Part shown: positions 38,601 through 45,660 of the stretch, in pieces
Layout: every line of letters starts with the position of its first letter
How positions within the stretch are numbered: the first letter of the stretch is position 1
Source of the DNA: Albula goreensis
Lineage: Eukaryota; Chordata; Actinopteri; Albuliformes; Albulidae
DNA: 64,000 nt
Direction of reading: 5' to 3'
Assembly (NCBI GenBank): GCA_022829145.1
Contig: CM040741.1
Location: 40,036,534-40,100,533 of the forward strand
Program-made: the position numbers and the translations under genes
Notes under the pieces: model-generated
Database searches by the model: none
Told to the model about the DNA's origin: nothing
What the model saw: the letters and a program-made list of their open reading frames with translations, nothing else

Positions 38601-41600
38601 GGATGTTTCACATCAAAGAGTGAAAAAAAGTATCTGCTATTGCAACACTTGAAACATGCTATGAAATTGCTAAAATTATAGTAACTTTTATCAATTTATT
38701 TTCAAACCAAAAGTGTGGAGTAATTTAAAGCTCCACAGTGGCCATTGCCAAACTGACCGTGAAGTTTCAGGAGTGCCTTTCACAACATTCGCCATGTATA
38801 GCTCTTCTTCTGTGAAGAGGAAAAAGCATGTGAATGTTTGAAAAGTTGAAAAAAAAAAAAACCATGGCACAACATATTGTATATTGCAAAACAACTTGGG
38901 TTCCACCTTTTCACATCAGGCTCCTTTCACCTGAGAAACCCCTAAGCTACCTGCAAGTAGCTTCTGTTTTCTCAGACAATGACCCCTGTGAAAATGTATT
39001 CATATTCATAAAGTATAGCAGGATGGATTATACAGATCCTTTGAGTGGTTATGAATGTGATTCCTCTGTATTGTCTTCGAAAAATTAATAGAAGCATCTT
39101 ATGTAGGTTGTGGCGCAGTGGCAGGCGTGGAAACGGAAAACACAGACACAACAAAATTTAAATGAAAACTGGCCAATGGCCTTTTATTAGGACACACACA
39201 AAGCCTAAAAATGCCCCCCCCACCTGAAAGACTGTGCTTTCAGTTTGTGTGTGTCTAACTGATGGCAAGTGCTAGCACCTGGTTTGATTAGCAGTCATCC
39301 TCAGGTGAGCCTGCCTGTTGGTGAGGCCACTGCTGTTCAAGTTGCTGTAGTCTCCCACAATGTGTACATGGTGTACAAAATATTTCCTGGAATTTCAGTC
39401 ATGTTAACTCTTAGGAAAGAACAGTTATGGCAAAACCACAACATCTATTAGAACAAAAGTAATTTGTTAAGGTTAAGGTAATAATTACTGCAGAACTGAC
39501 CTATGATACATTATATGGGCCAAATATACTTTTGCTCCATGAGATTTTCCACACACAGTTGCCCCTCCTACCTGTTTCCCTGTTGATCCTGTTTTTTTCC
39601 CATGTGTCCCTTTTCTGTTGAAGGCGAGGTGCAGGCCAAGCACATCTACAAGATCCCGCTCAGCAACCTGGTGGGGCGCAGCATCGAGAGGCCCCTGAAG
39701 TCTCCACTCATCAACAAGGTGGTGACCACGCCCACGCCCAGCATGGTGGCGCCGTCCACACTGATCCCCGTCACGCACTCCCTCTCCCTCTCCCGCATGG
39801 AGATCAAGGAGATAGCCACCAGGACGCGCAAGGAACTCCTGGGTGAGAGAGCGGAGATGGTTCAGATCATGCAGCCATGTCCTCTGCACATTCTCAATCT
39901 GATCAGTCGTGGCGGCCAGCTCTTTGCTAACTGCATTAATTAACATGACACTATGTTTAAAATTAATTGTGTGGTCATTACCAACTATTATGCATTTTGT
40001 CTATACTTTATAGCGCTTTTCTCCAAATCAATGCTAAATTTACAAACTCTGGATTTACATGGAGCAACCCTGTGACAGATGGCTTGTTGGTCAGAAAGTG
40101 AAGACAACACATCATGACTAGGATTCGCAAGAATAACCATTTATAGAAAAAGTAGAATTCTGATTTTCGCGACAGGCTTCTGTCTGTCTGTAATCTGTCT
40201 GCCTGTCTGTCCTCAGGCCTTACCGAGGAACCCAGCAGTAAATCAGAAAGCAGCGTTAAGCAGAGAAAGGTGTGCAAGAAGGTGGTGGAGGAAGATCTGA
40301 AACAGAGAGCAGCCAGCAGTGACAGGTGAGCAAAAATGTAGTCTTAAGCTCTTCCTGTGGTCTTAACCTCCGTTTGGCAGAGGTGAAATCCAAGGATGAG
40401 GCGGTGTTGCTACAGCACCTCTGTTTCATGAAATACAGAAGCATGGTGTAAATATAACCTTTATTTTAAATGAAAGCAGTGGAAACACTGGTCAAGTGAA
40501 CCCAGAAGTATCATCCAAATTATGTCTTATCAATGTCCAGCTCAGATGCAAAAAGGCAAGCGTTAAAACAGAATATACCAAATTTTTCAGAGGGTGCAGG
40601 GTTAATAAAGAATAATATTTGAGGAAATTAACAAGTTGGCTAGCTAAAACAAAGTTGCAAGTTCACCTAAAGATTCAAATTCATTTTATAAGACAAAGTA
40701 TTGGGTACCATAACCCTACCTTGCTAGATGGCAAAATAGTAATGCACAATTGAAAAGAAAATGAGATGTATATGCTGTAAGAATAAACCATACGTGTTTT
40801 GTTTCTTATTATCTCTGTTATCACTGATCCAAAAAGGCAAGCATTGAACCAAAACTAATCATATGCTCTGTTTCTACTGAATGTTCAAAATAAGCCTAAG
40901 TTGTTTCTATATTTCCAAGGAAAAGCACTCACCTAGCAACCCTCTCCTGCCAACCCAACTCTTGCCTCTTTCCACACTGTAGATGCATCGGCATTGCATT
41001 ATGCTCTTGTCACCTGACAAAGACAAGTCAGCAATATTCAGCCAGGAGTGGCAGGTAGAGAAAGATGAAACTAACAAACTTCAACTGGCTTTACCTATAT
41101 CTGGCTTAACCTCGCCAATGCAAACCTCCAGCCATACCAGTTAATGGTGTAGCTGGTACTCAAACCCCCAAGTCCCAGTGTACATGCCTGCTCCCCAAAC
41201 AAACGGTTTACTGCATGAGTCAACCAGAGGACCCCCATGGTTACCTGTTTCGATGTCATGGACAATTTGGTCAGTAATGGGGTTATAATGAGATGAATTC
41301 ATTACTTTGATTGGGTCACCCCTTCTTGAATACCCCGTAATTAAATTCAATTTGTATAGACAGCCCTCCTTTGGATGATCTCATCAGGCATCCACAAACT
41401 CTGAAACATCTGGACCCCTTAAAATTATTGTCTGTTAACCAATAAGATGTACCCTTCAGTGTTAGAGCAGAATATTTGTATTTAAACTGGGGCTCAATGA
41501 GAGCAGAAGAGTGCAGGTAGCCAGTTCCATGGGGTATTGGCTGTTTTCACTCAGTGTTCAGTGACGTGTTACACCATCCAAATGGGGGGTGACATTGCCC

Positions 41601-41773
41601 TGACATAGGGAGTTTGTCTCCACAGGATGGGCTCAGAATCTGCAGATACAGATTCGGAGGCTCAGCGGCACTGCTCGTCCAGCTCGGAGGCGGAGCCCGA
41701 GAGGGCGGGGCAGCGCGAGGAGAGCCCGCCCTTCAGCGGCTCCTTCGAGGAGGACATCTTGGACTTGAAGTGA
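6220..41773 (+). CDS. garnl3: GARNL3, Rap-GAP/CNH domain protein, 27 coding exons, 5' end incomplete
   Basis: Joined exons encode about 937 residues that match the remembered human GARNL3 order throughout (family length about 1000, so roughly 60-80 N-terminal residues are missing). Known of the family: a putative GTPase-activating protein for Rap-type small GTPases, with an Asn-thumb Rap-GAP domain plus a citron-homology (CNH) domain, usually a protein-interaction beta-propeller. Seen here: Rap-GAP domain about residues 100-330 of the partial chain, with [13 protein letters not shown] holding the presumed catalytic Asn (codon 16946-16948, residue 227); Ser-rich linker [12 protein letters not shown] about 350-361; CNH about 405-735; Ser/Lys/Glu-rich tail; C-terminus EEDILDLK. 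All 26 internal junctions keep phase. No signal peptide or membrane segment was seen, so it is probably cytosolic. Odd points are two GC-AG introns, one U12-type intron and two 27-nt microexons. Identity is confident; the 5' boundary is not. Confidence 0.95.
6320..8287 (+). other. GARNL3 intron 1 of the window
   Basis: About 2 kb without coding signal. The segment 7190-7740 is less AT-rich and less repetitive than its surroundings and is listed separately as a candidate regulatory element. Confidence 0.7.
7190..7740. promoter_or_regulatory. Candidate conserved noncoding element
   Basis: Unique-looking sequence in the GARNL3 intron upstream of exon 2, with homeobox-core and paired-type sites (AATTAAAAT, CTTAATGATG, GTCATTAAAAATGC). 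No open frame of note. Inference from composition only. Confidence 0.25.
8288..8406 (+). CDS. garnl3: GARNL3 exon 2
   Basis: Encodes [20 protein letters not shown] and onward to RAILWRKT, nearly identical to the human protein. Acceptor cccgcag|TC (phase 1 in), donor ACG|gtgagt (phase 0 out). Confidence 0.97.
9050..9245 (+). mobile_element. Decayed tRNA-derived SINE (teleost type)
   Basis: A tRNA-like head has a B-box-like GGTTCAATTCT at 9094-9104. A body resembling the 'CTTGAGCAAGG..CTTAACC' region of fish tRNA-SINEs follows at about 9125-9150. The 3' end, CACTCTGGTAAACAGTGTCT then GCTAAGCATATGA at 9207-9239, resembles the widely shared teleost SINE tail (CTCTGGATAAGAGCGTCTGC TAAATG). The copy is old and has many substitutions. 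Family name not assigned with certainty; HE1-like is my best guess. Confidence 0.65.
9785..9808. repeat. (CT)n microsatellite
   Basis: About 12 CT units in intron 2 of the window. Confidence 0.9.
11914..12106 (+). repeat. Tandem duplication, two 96-bp units
   Basis: Unit 1 (11914-12009) and unit 2 (12010-12106) both start TCCTATATGTTTCCTGGT and share GGCTGATGGGAATTT and a TGTTCA end. They differ at many positions, so the duplication is old. It ends about 25 bases before the exon 3 acceptor. Confidence 0.85.
12132..12196 (+). CDS. garnl3: GARNL3 exon 3, ends at a GC splice donor
   Basis: Encodes [21 protein letters not shown]. Acceptor ctctgtag|GGA. The exon ends TTAAG|gcaagt. A GC dinucleotide replaces GT while the rest of the donor is a perfect consensus, as is typical of GC-AG introns. 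The phase-2 end joins exon 4 to give [11 protein letters not shown], as in the human protein. Confidence 0.96.
12943..13006 (+). CDS. garnl3: GARNL3 exon 4
   Basis: Encodes (S)[21 protein letters not shown]. Acceptor after a long pyrimidine tract (tttctctctttag), donor AAG|gtagga, phase 0 out. Confidence 0.97.
13316..13342 (+). CDS. garnl3: GARNL3 exon 5, 27-nt microexon
   Basis: Encodes exactly nine residues, DLLVLEEQE, between acceptor atctttcacag and donor GAG|gtaact. The same nine residues occur in the remembered human GARNL3 sequence, so it is probably constitutive. Phase 0 on both sides, so skipping would keep the frame. Confidence 0.95.
13628..13649. repeat. Perfect 22-bp palindrome
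   Basis: CCTCTCAGTGG is followed directly by its reverse complement CCACTGAGAGG with no spacer. It sits in the intron between exons 5 and 6. No function is known to me. Confidence 0.95.
14142..14217 (+). CDS. garnl3: GARNL3 exon 6, Rap-GAP domain
   Basis: Encodes [20 protein letters not shown] and EMFSN, the N-terminal part of the Rap-GAP fold. Acceptor tatctttgtag, donor AATG|gtgagt, phase 1 out. Confidence 0.97.
14408..14506 (+). CDS. garnl3: GARNL3 exon 7, Rap-GAP domain
   Basis: Encodes [20 protein letters not shown] then [13 protein letters not shown]. Acceptor tgtttgcacag, donor AAAAA|gtaagt, phase 1 on both sides. Confidence 0.97.
14607..14710 (+). CDS. garnl3: GARNL3 exon 8, Rap-GAP domain
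   Basis: Encodes [20 protein letters not shown] then [15 protein letters not shown]. The HVSTMLPY segment is a hallmark of Rap-GAP domains. Acceptor cttcccaacag, donor CAG|gtgagc, phase 0 out. Confidence 0.98.
14711..16921 (+). other. GARNL3 intron 8 of the window
   Basis: A 2.2-kb AT-rich intron. No exon, gene or clear repeat was recognised apart from a short AT tract near 16462-16472. Confidence 0.7.
16922..17030 (+). CDS. garnl3: GARNL3 exon 9, catalytic-Asn exon of the Rap-GAP domain
   Basis: Encodes [20 protein letters not shown] and onward to [11 protein letters not shown]. The Asn of IGND (AAT 16946-16948) matches the catalytic Asn thumb of Rap1GAP-type GAPs and is intact, so catalysis is plausible. 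The donor is C|gtatcctttgg, a U12-type 5' splice site, phase 1. Confidence 0.97.
17255..17300 (+). CDS. garnl3: GARNL3 exon 10 (46 nt)
   Basis: Encodes (H)[14 protein letters not shown](R), matching the conserved [11 protein letters not shown] of the Rap-GAP domain. Acceptor ataatccctag lacks a long pyrimidine tract, as expected of a U12-type intron. Donor ACAG|gtacat, phase 2 out. Confidence 0.96.
17403..17509 (+). CDS. garnl3: GARNL3 exon 11, Rap-GAP domain
   Basis: Encodes [20 protein letters not shown] then [15 protein letters not shown]. Acceptor tatggaacag has a weak pyrimidine tract; donor AAAT|gtaagt. The upstream intron is only 102 nt. Confidence 0.97.
17728..17843 (+). CDS. garnl3: GARNL3 exon 12, end of the Rap-GAP domain
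   Basis: Encodes [20 protein letters not shown] then [19 protein letters not shown]. Acceptor ccctcttttcag, donor AAG|gtagat, phase 0 out. Confidence 0.97.
18666..18770 (+). CDS. garnl3: GARNL3 exon 13, Ser-rich linker
   Basis: Encodes [20 protein letters not shown] then [15 protein letters not shown], the basic/Ser linker between the Rap-GAP and CNH domains. RRSFS resembles a basophilic kinase site (inference). Acceptor ctctcctcag, preceded by about 400 nt of pyrimidine-rich intron; donor CAG|gtgagg; phase 0 both sides. Confidence 0.97.
19192..19266 (+). CDS. garnl3: GARNL3 exon 14, linker
   Basis: Encodes [20 protein letters not shown] then LCRKE. Acceptor cgtttcccag, donor GAG|gtgagt, phase 0 both sides. 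Confidence 0.96.
20195..20309 (+). CDS. garnl3: GARNL3 exon 15, start of the CNH domain
   Basis: Encodes [20 protein letters not shown] then [18 protein letters not shown], the first CNH blades (the GxSLLVAT-x-GV-LL pattern is typical of CNH domains). Acceptor ctctatgcag, donor GATG|gtaagt, phase 1 out. Confidence 0.96.
20406..20432 (+). CDS. garnl3: GARNL3 exon 16, probable cassette 27-nt microexon
   Basis: A 27-nt segment bounded by acceptor cttgctttatttcag and donor CTG|gtgagc, entered and left in phase 1, adding nine residues (APDPVLLNT followed by the shared D codon). Exon 15 joined directly to exon 17 gives [13 protein letters not shown], which aligns with the human LLVDDDLPSVPVF without this insert. 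The microexon is therefore probably alternative or lineage-specific. The inclusion pattern cannot be seen from DNA. Confidence 0.6.
21355..21456 (+). CDS. garnl3: GARNL3 exon 17, CNH domain
   Basis: Encodes [20 protein letters not shown] then [13 protein letters not shown]. Acceptor tcttcttacag, donor AAAG|gtgagc, phase 1 both sides. Confidence 0.96.
21457..24731 (+). other. GARNL3 intron 17 of the window
   Basis: A 3.3-kb intron. It holds a CA/TA-rich region (23350-23600), then a GC-rich block with a long purine tract (23750-24130). No exon was recognised. Confidence 0.7.
23942..24028. repeat. Long purine tract with (GA)n
   Basis: Nearly unbroken A/G sequence including a G9 run and about ten GA units. 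Long homopurine tracts with mirror symmetry can form triplex (H-) DNA (known property; not testable here). Confidence 0.9.
24732..24848 (+). CDS. garnl3: GARNL3 exon 18, ends at a second GC splice donor
   Basis: Encodes [20 protein letters not shown] and onward to ENKLEKTK. Acceptor ctttttaacag. The exon ends AAAAG|gcaaga. No GT in the vicinity restores the phase-1 junction needed for [11 protein letters not shown], which the human protein also has, so a GC donor is the simplest reading. Confidence 0.94.
24849..26495 (+). other. GARNL3 intron 18 of the window (GC-AG)
   Basis: A 1.65-kb intron with a GC donor and a CT-microsatellite acceptor tract. The middle (25240-26010) is GC- and pyrimidine-rich and carries long open frames on both strands, but these are low-complexity and match no family I know. 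Confidence 0.7.
26432..26495 (+). repeat. (CT)n microsatellite serving as a splice-acceptor pyrimidine tract
   Basis: About 60 bases of CT/CCCT repeat run directly into tctctgcag of exon 19. The microsatellite is therefore the polypyrimidine tract of this acceptor. Confidence 0.9.
26496..26671 (+). CDS. garnl3: GARNL3 exon 19, CNH domain
   Basis: Encodes [20 protein letters not shown] then [11 protein letters not shown] and a more variable loop, ending [11 protein letters not shown]. The acceptor polypyrimidine tract is itself a CT microsatellite (26432-26495). Donor AGG|gtaaac, phase 0 out. Confidence 0.97.
27094..27140. repeat. (GT)n(AT)n compound microsatellite
   Basis: A GT run passes into AT/GATATAT repeats, in the intron before exon 20. 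Confidence 0.9.
27198..27356 (+). CDS. garnl3: GARNL3 exon 20, CNH domain
   Basis: Encodes [20 protein letters not shown] then [20 protein letters not shown] and [13 protein letters not shown]. Acceptor ctgtcctccag, donor AGG|gtgagt, phase 0 both sides. Confidence 0.97.
27487..27523 (+). repeat. Short tandem duplication, 20 bp x 2
   Basis: ACTTTCCTATGAATTTAATG is followed directly by ACTTTCCTATGAATTATGG, in the intron after exon 20. Confidence 0.8.
27635..27701 (+). CDS. garnl3: GARNL3 exon 21, CNH domain
   Basis: Encodes [20 protein letters not shown] then YN, very highly conserved. Acceptor attgtctctag, donor AACT|gtgagt, phase 1 out. Confidence 0.97.
28593..28700 (+). CDS. garnl3: GARNL3 exon 22, CNH domain
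   Basis: Encodes (Y)[19 protein letters not shown] then [16 protein letters not shown]. Acceptor caacttaatag, donor ATCG|gtatgt, phase 1 both sides. An RFX-type X-box match lies 39 nt into the following intron. Confidence 0.96.
28739..28752. promoter_or_regulatory. Consensus RFX X-box in a GARNL3 intron
   Basis: GTTGCCATGGTAAC fits the X-box pattern GTNRCC-(1-3 N)-RGYAAC bound by RFX-family transcription factors (known motif). It lies 39 bases inside the intron after exon 22. A related imperfect pair, GTAACCATGGTAAT, lies at 28705-28718. Occupancy is unknown. Confidence 0.5.
29427..29545 (+). CDS. garnl3: GARNL3 exon 23, end of the CNH domain
   Basis: Encodes [20 protein letters not shown] then [20 protein letters not shown]. 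The [15 protein letters not shown] segment is the classic C-terminal CNH signature. Acceptor ctgtttcccag, donor AGG|gtgggt, phase 0 out. A CA repeat begins about 20 nt beyond the donor. Confidence 0.97.
29566..29604 (+). repeat. (CA)n microsatellite close to the exon 23 donor
   Basis: About 19 CA units beginning 21 bases downstream of the exon 23 splice donor. CA repeats at this position are known binding sites for hnRNP L, a splicing regulator; an effect here is inference. Confidence 0.95.
29930..30065 (+). CDS. garnl3: GARNL3 exon 24, Ser-rich tail
   Basis: Encodes [20 protein letters not shown] then [19 protein letters not shown] and PSPLGDG, a low-complexity Ser/Thr/Pro tail. Acceptor ccttcttacag, donor GACG|gtaagc, phase 1 out. 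The following intron is 9.56 kb. Confidence 0.95.
31529..31591. repeat. GA-rich imperfect repeat
   Basis: AGAGAGGGAGAGAGAGTGGA and similar units including a repeated AGAAGACAG motif, in the 9.6-kb intron. Confidence 0.8.
33180..33480. promoter_or_regulatory. Candidate regulatory segment in the 9.6-kb GARNL3 intron
   Basis: Non-repetitive DNA with TCGTAATTAAACTC, ATGGCCATCTGG and a run of GC-rich codon-free sequence amid AT-rich flanks. Could be an enhancer; could be nothing. Confidence 0.2.
33992..34095 (+). CDS. Possible alternative terminal exon of GARNL3
   Basis: A pyrimidine-rich tract and AAG acceptor (tgtttctctgtcaag) precede a frame which, joined to exon 24 in phase 1, adds [17 protein letters not shown] and about 17 more residues before TGA at 34093. 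An AATAAA follows at 34475-34480. The result would be a GARNL3 isoform ending after the CNH domain without the conserved C-terminal segment. Purely a prediction: short open frames after a chance acceptor are common. Confidence 0.25.
37597..37630. repeat. AT-rich inverted repeat
   Basis: TGGAATATAT...ATATATTCCA encloses an (AT)n run, so the whole can form a cruciform. Probably a by-product of the dinucleotide repeat. Confidence 0.7.
37960..38100. repeat. Probable dispersed fish repeat fragment
   Basis: TTATCCTGGCCCTGGAGGGA with a following CCAGCAGGTTTCCAG (about 37973-38012) resembles the 'tcctggtcctggagggcc..gcaggtttt' motif of a dispersed fish repeat known to me only by pattern. A shorter similar patch, AAGTCCTGGAGGGGCA, lies at 48536. 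Confidence 0.4.
39624..39842 (+). CDS. garnl3: GARNL3 exon 25, C-terminal conserved segment
   Basis: Encodes [20 protein letters not shown], then [14 protein letters not shown], then [24 protein letters not shown]. Very similar to the human C-terminal region. Acceptor ttctgttgaag, donor CTGG|gtgaga, phase 1 both sides. Confidence 0.96.
40217..40325 (+). CDS. garnl3: GARNL3 exon 26, charged tail
   Basis: Encodes [20 protein letters not shown] then [16 protein letters not shown], Lys/Glu/Ser-rich and poorly conserved. Acceptor ctgtcctcag, donor ACAG|gtgagc, phase 2 out. Confidence 0.93.
41626..41773 (+). CDS. garnl3: GARNL3 exon 27, last coding exon with stop
   Basis: Encodes [20 protein letters not shown] through [12 protein letters not shown] and stop TGA (41771-41773). 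The C-terminal EDI-DLK ending is the family terminus, so the 3' end of the coding region is complete. Acceptor tgtctccacag. The exon is notably GC-rich compared with its surroundings. Confidence 0.96.
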
Positions 41774-43479
41774 GGACAATCCCGAAAGCGCTTCTACGCT
41801 CATGTCCTTTGTTTGTTTTTTCTCTTCTTTGGCACGCCTCCTCCTCCGCAAGCCACTCTAGGTTATGAATGTTTTGATGTGGTTTTCACCCCAAACGCAA
41901 AGCATTTAGCCATGGTGCTACTTTTGAACAAAAATATAATGGAAACATTGGAGAAATTTTGCTTACACATTCATCTTCATTTCAACCTGAAATAAGATAT
42001 TTTTTTGGTTAAAACAAAACTCAGTACTTAAATTTGCTATTAGGGTTGCCATGGCTGAATACTTTGTTACATATTATGTTATAAAATGAAGTAATATGTA
42101 TATATAGTATATCTGTTGAATATATAGTATATGTGTTATTGTATAAATATGATGGTATATGCTTATAGGCATATATGTACACATATACACACATATATAC
42201 ATATATACGTGTATATACATATTATGTATTATTTAAGGCCTCCATTTTGTGCATTCCATTTCTATCAGCTTTGGTTGTTCATTCAATTTACAGTTTAAAA
42301 GGTAGATAGGACTGAAAGTGAAGTTCCTCAAGTGCCATTTTTTTCCATATCTTCTGCTGGAGGTGATCTTAACATGTCCGGTTTATTTGCCCATTGTACA
42401 CGTAAATCCATGTAATCTGTGGTGGTAGTAATCTGATTGTTCACATGTAACTTTGATACATTTTCACAAACGTTAGTAAGATTATTATATTTTCAATGCA
42501 CATCACAGTGACACTGGCCCTTTGGCCATTTTTGAGTTAGCTGAGAAAAGAAAATTTCATATATTAGTAGAACAGGCAATGTGACATGACTCACCTCTGA
42601 CATTACTATTCCTATATGCTGTCCAATTGCAAAGGGCATCAGAATTCTGCATGTGAAACCTAAGCTACGCTGGTATTCTGTTTCTTCAGCTTCAAATCCC
42701 TCAGAACCAAAGGGTCTCGATCTCAAGTCAAATTTTATAGCTCTTTCTCATCCACAGTTCATGGCTTTTAAATACGCTGAGATTTACAATTGCAAGGGGG
42801 GATGGGGAGAGGGAGGGGGGCTGTTCTGGAGCAATGTGGGGAGGTGGATGAGTCTACTGATAGACATCGAGAGTCTCCGCTCCTGAATCAGACAGTATGC
42901 AATGTCCAGTTCCCCAAGCTCTCCGAAAAGCCAGGCTTGCATCTCCTTCAGGAACATGCGCCTCACCTCAATTCGGCACTGGTGCAAAACGGGCATTTAA
43001 AACTAAACGAATGCAGCAGGAGGGGAAAAACGCCCAGAAGGGTAGGGAGTATTTGAGCGTTACACTTTCAGTACAGAAATAGCCATACCTTTTACCCTCT
43101 TAAAAACGGTGATAAATACAATCGGCTCACAAAATAGTGTGAACAGTTTGAGACTGGCATGTACTCAAAGACAAGGAAAGGGGGGTATATTTTAGCACAG
43201 GACGGTACTACACTATTACAACATTGAAGCTAAATGATGTGTACCTTGGAGATGGACAGGAGGAGGCGAGTCGACGCCATCTTGGACCCGTGACAGCCTG
43301 CGCCCTCTTGTGGCTTTCCTGCAACATTGTTGTCCCTCGTGTATATTGCATGACCACCCCCTTCCCAGTCCTTCTTGCCTTCTCTCTGTTTACCTGTTTC
43401 AATGTGAACTCTTCAACACTAGTGTGAGCCTTGAGAAAAAAAGGGAAAATGGGAATATTTTTGCAAATGTATTTACTTG

Positions 43480-43483
<4 letters not shown>

Positions 43484-43512
<29 letters not shown>

Positions 43513-43513
43513 G
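43484..43513. repeat. (ATT)n microsatellite in the GARNL3 3'UTR
   Basis: About ten ATT units. A second short ATT array lies at 43823-43842. Confidence 0.95.
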
Positions 43514-43693
43514 AGTATTGGTGAGTGGGAGATATTTGATGGTTGAAGTTTGTAATACCGGTATATCGGTTTGAATGTTTTTTTCATTCAGTTAGTCGAT
43601 CCTGTTTTTGTTTTCTTGGCCCCTAGACGTTTAGCAGTGGTTTTGTATCTAAATCAATATTTACTGTTTAGACTGTTGCTGAACCTCTGTGAT

Positions 43694-43718
43694 ATTAAAA
43701 TGAAACAAAAATAATAAA
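43694..43718 (+). terminator. Proximal polyadenylation signal pair of GARNL3
   Basis: ATTAAA at 43694-43699 and AATAAA at 43713-43718 lie in the 3'UTR. Either could serve an earlier poly(A) site. Confidence 0.4.
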
Positions 43719-43931
43719 AAAACACCAAGTGTCTTAAAATATATTGTATTGCCATTGTTTTTAATGCCAAGTACTACTTGTAAATGTTTGTGTTTCAAAT
43801 GTGGCCTCAAATGAAACTGAACTATTATTATTATTATTATTACCTTTATTATTATTGTTTCTATTATTTTAATAATTTTAAGTGCTGTAGACCACTGCTG
43901 TGAAAGTAGCTAATTTTGTTCATTGATATGA

Positions 43932-43937
43932 AATAAA
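43932..43937 (+). terminator. Distal polyadenylation signal of GARNL3
   Basis: AATAAA within GAAATAAATATTTATG, followed at about 30 nt by a T-rich stretch (ccttgctcctttttgcc). This is the best-formed 3' processing site downstream of the stop codon. Confidence 0.5.
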
Positions 43938-45269
43938 TATTTATGAAATTTGATTCAACCTTGCTCCTTTTTGCCTAATCTTCTTTTTACCTGAAAACAA
44001 ATCACTTGACAACACCTTTTACATCAGATTGGAGAAATTTGCACACCATGAATCAAGTCTTTTGTACCTAAGATTTCTTGTTAGTGGAATTAGACTGAAA
44101 TATGTCGCCCGCTATTCCAATAGATGATTCATACATTGAGTCTCTGCAGGAGACAGGACACTCAGGAATCAAAGTCATTGAATATGAAATGCAAATCAGC
44201 CAGTTTCCTTTTTTTGTTGTTTTGTATGAATGAGTTTGCCGAAATAGAAAAGCCAATTAGCAGAAGACTGAGATGCATGGCGAGGTTGGCAGAGGTATTG
44301 ATTCAAGCTCAGCGCGATGAATTCACACCCGATGCTGTGATGAGATCAACAGCTGAAGAATCATAGCTGGGTCTAATGGTGAGCTGCACTTTCCCTTAAA
44401 TTATTGTAATTATGGCTGACATTGTGACGCAGACTGGTTGTCTGGGCTGGATCAGATGACCTTTAGAAATATTCTCAGGTTTTGTTCTGTCTTAACTCTT
44501 GCCTGTTCTGCCTGAGAATCCGTGAGAGTGAACACAAACACGGGAAGTGACCTTTTATGCTTCTGCTGCAGACATTGAACATCAGCGATTCTCAGACTTT
44601 CTAATCTCAGGGCATCTGAGAATAAACTCGATGCGACTGAGGAACCTCATGTCGTTAAAATTTTCGACACCTTTATCCAACACCCTCTACAGACTATGGC
44701 AAAAAGGGCGTTTAACACAATAATACACGGAAGCATGTCTAAATTTTCCGTGTCTTTATATCATGGATCTATATAAAGTCATTTGACTATTTAATACTGA
44801 TATTTATTCATTTAAATGAGCCCAATGCAGTATTATCAAGAACATAAAATACATGAAATAGATCAGATGCATTTTATCACAATATCTAAAATTTATAATT
44901 AATGAAAAACTTAGAATGTTCTAATATAGTAATAATGGTAGACAATATTTTCCCTTTGCTGAAGTCTTCAATGGCATTTCTTCACTGACTCATTGGACTC
45001 CCTGGGTTCTTTTTTGATAAGCCCTGTTTTACACCATTCACATGTCTGAAAACCCATGTCTGAAAACTCAGGTCTAAAGTATAATATATTTGTATTTTCT
45101 TAATACCTCAAATGAGTAAAGCCATGCAATTCATACTTGTTCAAGCTATTGTATGGTTGAAAGCTGATGACTCCTGAAATTTTAGCGAGTCTTAAATGTT
45201 TGCATTACAAGCAATTCAGCAGTGATTCTTACAGGCCGAGTTTTCATCACACGACAAGTAATGTGACAC

Positions 45270-45660
45270 TTGACAGCCAGCCCCGTCTCTGGGGCTGCAG
45301 GTGCTGTGGGCGGAGCAGCTGCTGGGTCTCGCGCATCGGTGACAGCTTGCAGACACCTGCCGCCTGCTCCCATGCTACCCCAGGGGGTTGCCATAACAAC
45401 CACTTGCCACACAGAACCCGGCTGGTCCGCGATCCGCTCCAGGCTGGCCCTGAGGGCTCTGGACCCGACGCTCATGACAGACAGCGCCGTTCCTCCGGCG
45501 GACGATCGGCTGAGGCAGGCCAACAAATGTGTCCCGTTTACCCGTTGCCAAGCACTGTTCTAACCGGTTAGTGGTTCTGACAGCACGGGCGAGAGGACGC
45601 GACAGGGCAGCCGTGTGACGGAATTCACAGGTCACTGGACTCGAGGCCCGCGGGCTGCAG
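45270..45660. promoter_or_regulatory. GC-rich, CpG-containing island without a gene
   Basis: About 390 bases much richer in G+C and CpG than the AT-rich flanks, with open frames on both strands but none resembling a protein I know. It holds an imperfect X-box (GTTGCCATAACAAC, 45388-45401). Possible orphan promoter or enhancer. Confidence 0.35.

Larger units (their letters stand above)
30066..39623 (+). other. GARNL3 intron 24 of the window (9.6 kb)
   Basis: The largest intron. It contains purine-rich DNA (31529-31591), a possible alternative terminal exon (33992-34095), a GC-rich patch (35730-35840), an AT inverted repeat (37597-37630) and a probable dispersed-repeat fragment (37960-38100). 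No internal GARNL3 exon with matching phases was found. Confidence 0.7.
41774..43960 (+). other. garnl3: GARNL3 3' untranslated region (approximate end)
   Basis: About 2.2 kb of AT-rich DNA follows the stop codon and no splice structure was seen. It holds an AT-rich TATATA/TACATA tract (42088-42235), two ATT microsatellites (43484-43513 and 43823-43842) and several polyadenylation-like hexamers. The end is placed about 20 nt after AATAAA at 43932. True 3' ends need transcript data. Confidence 0.6.

Noticed and set aside
39109..39290. TGGCGCAGTGG at 39111-39121 resembling a tRNA A-box (possible SINE head)
   Set aside because: No B-box at the right distance and no SINE-like body or tail; left as unexplained intron sequence.
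41141..41350. 69-residue minus-strand frame between exons 26 and 27
   Set aside because: No recognisable domain, no splice or promoter context; chance frame within an intron.
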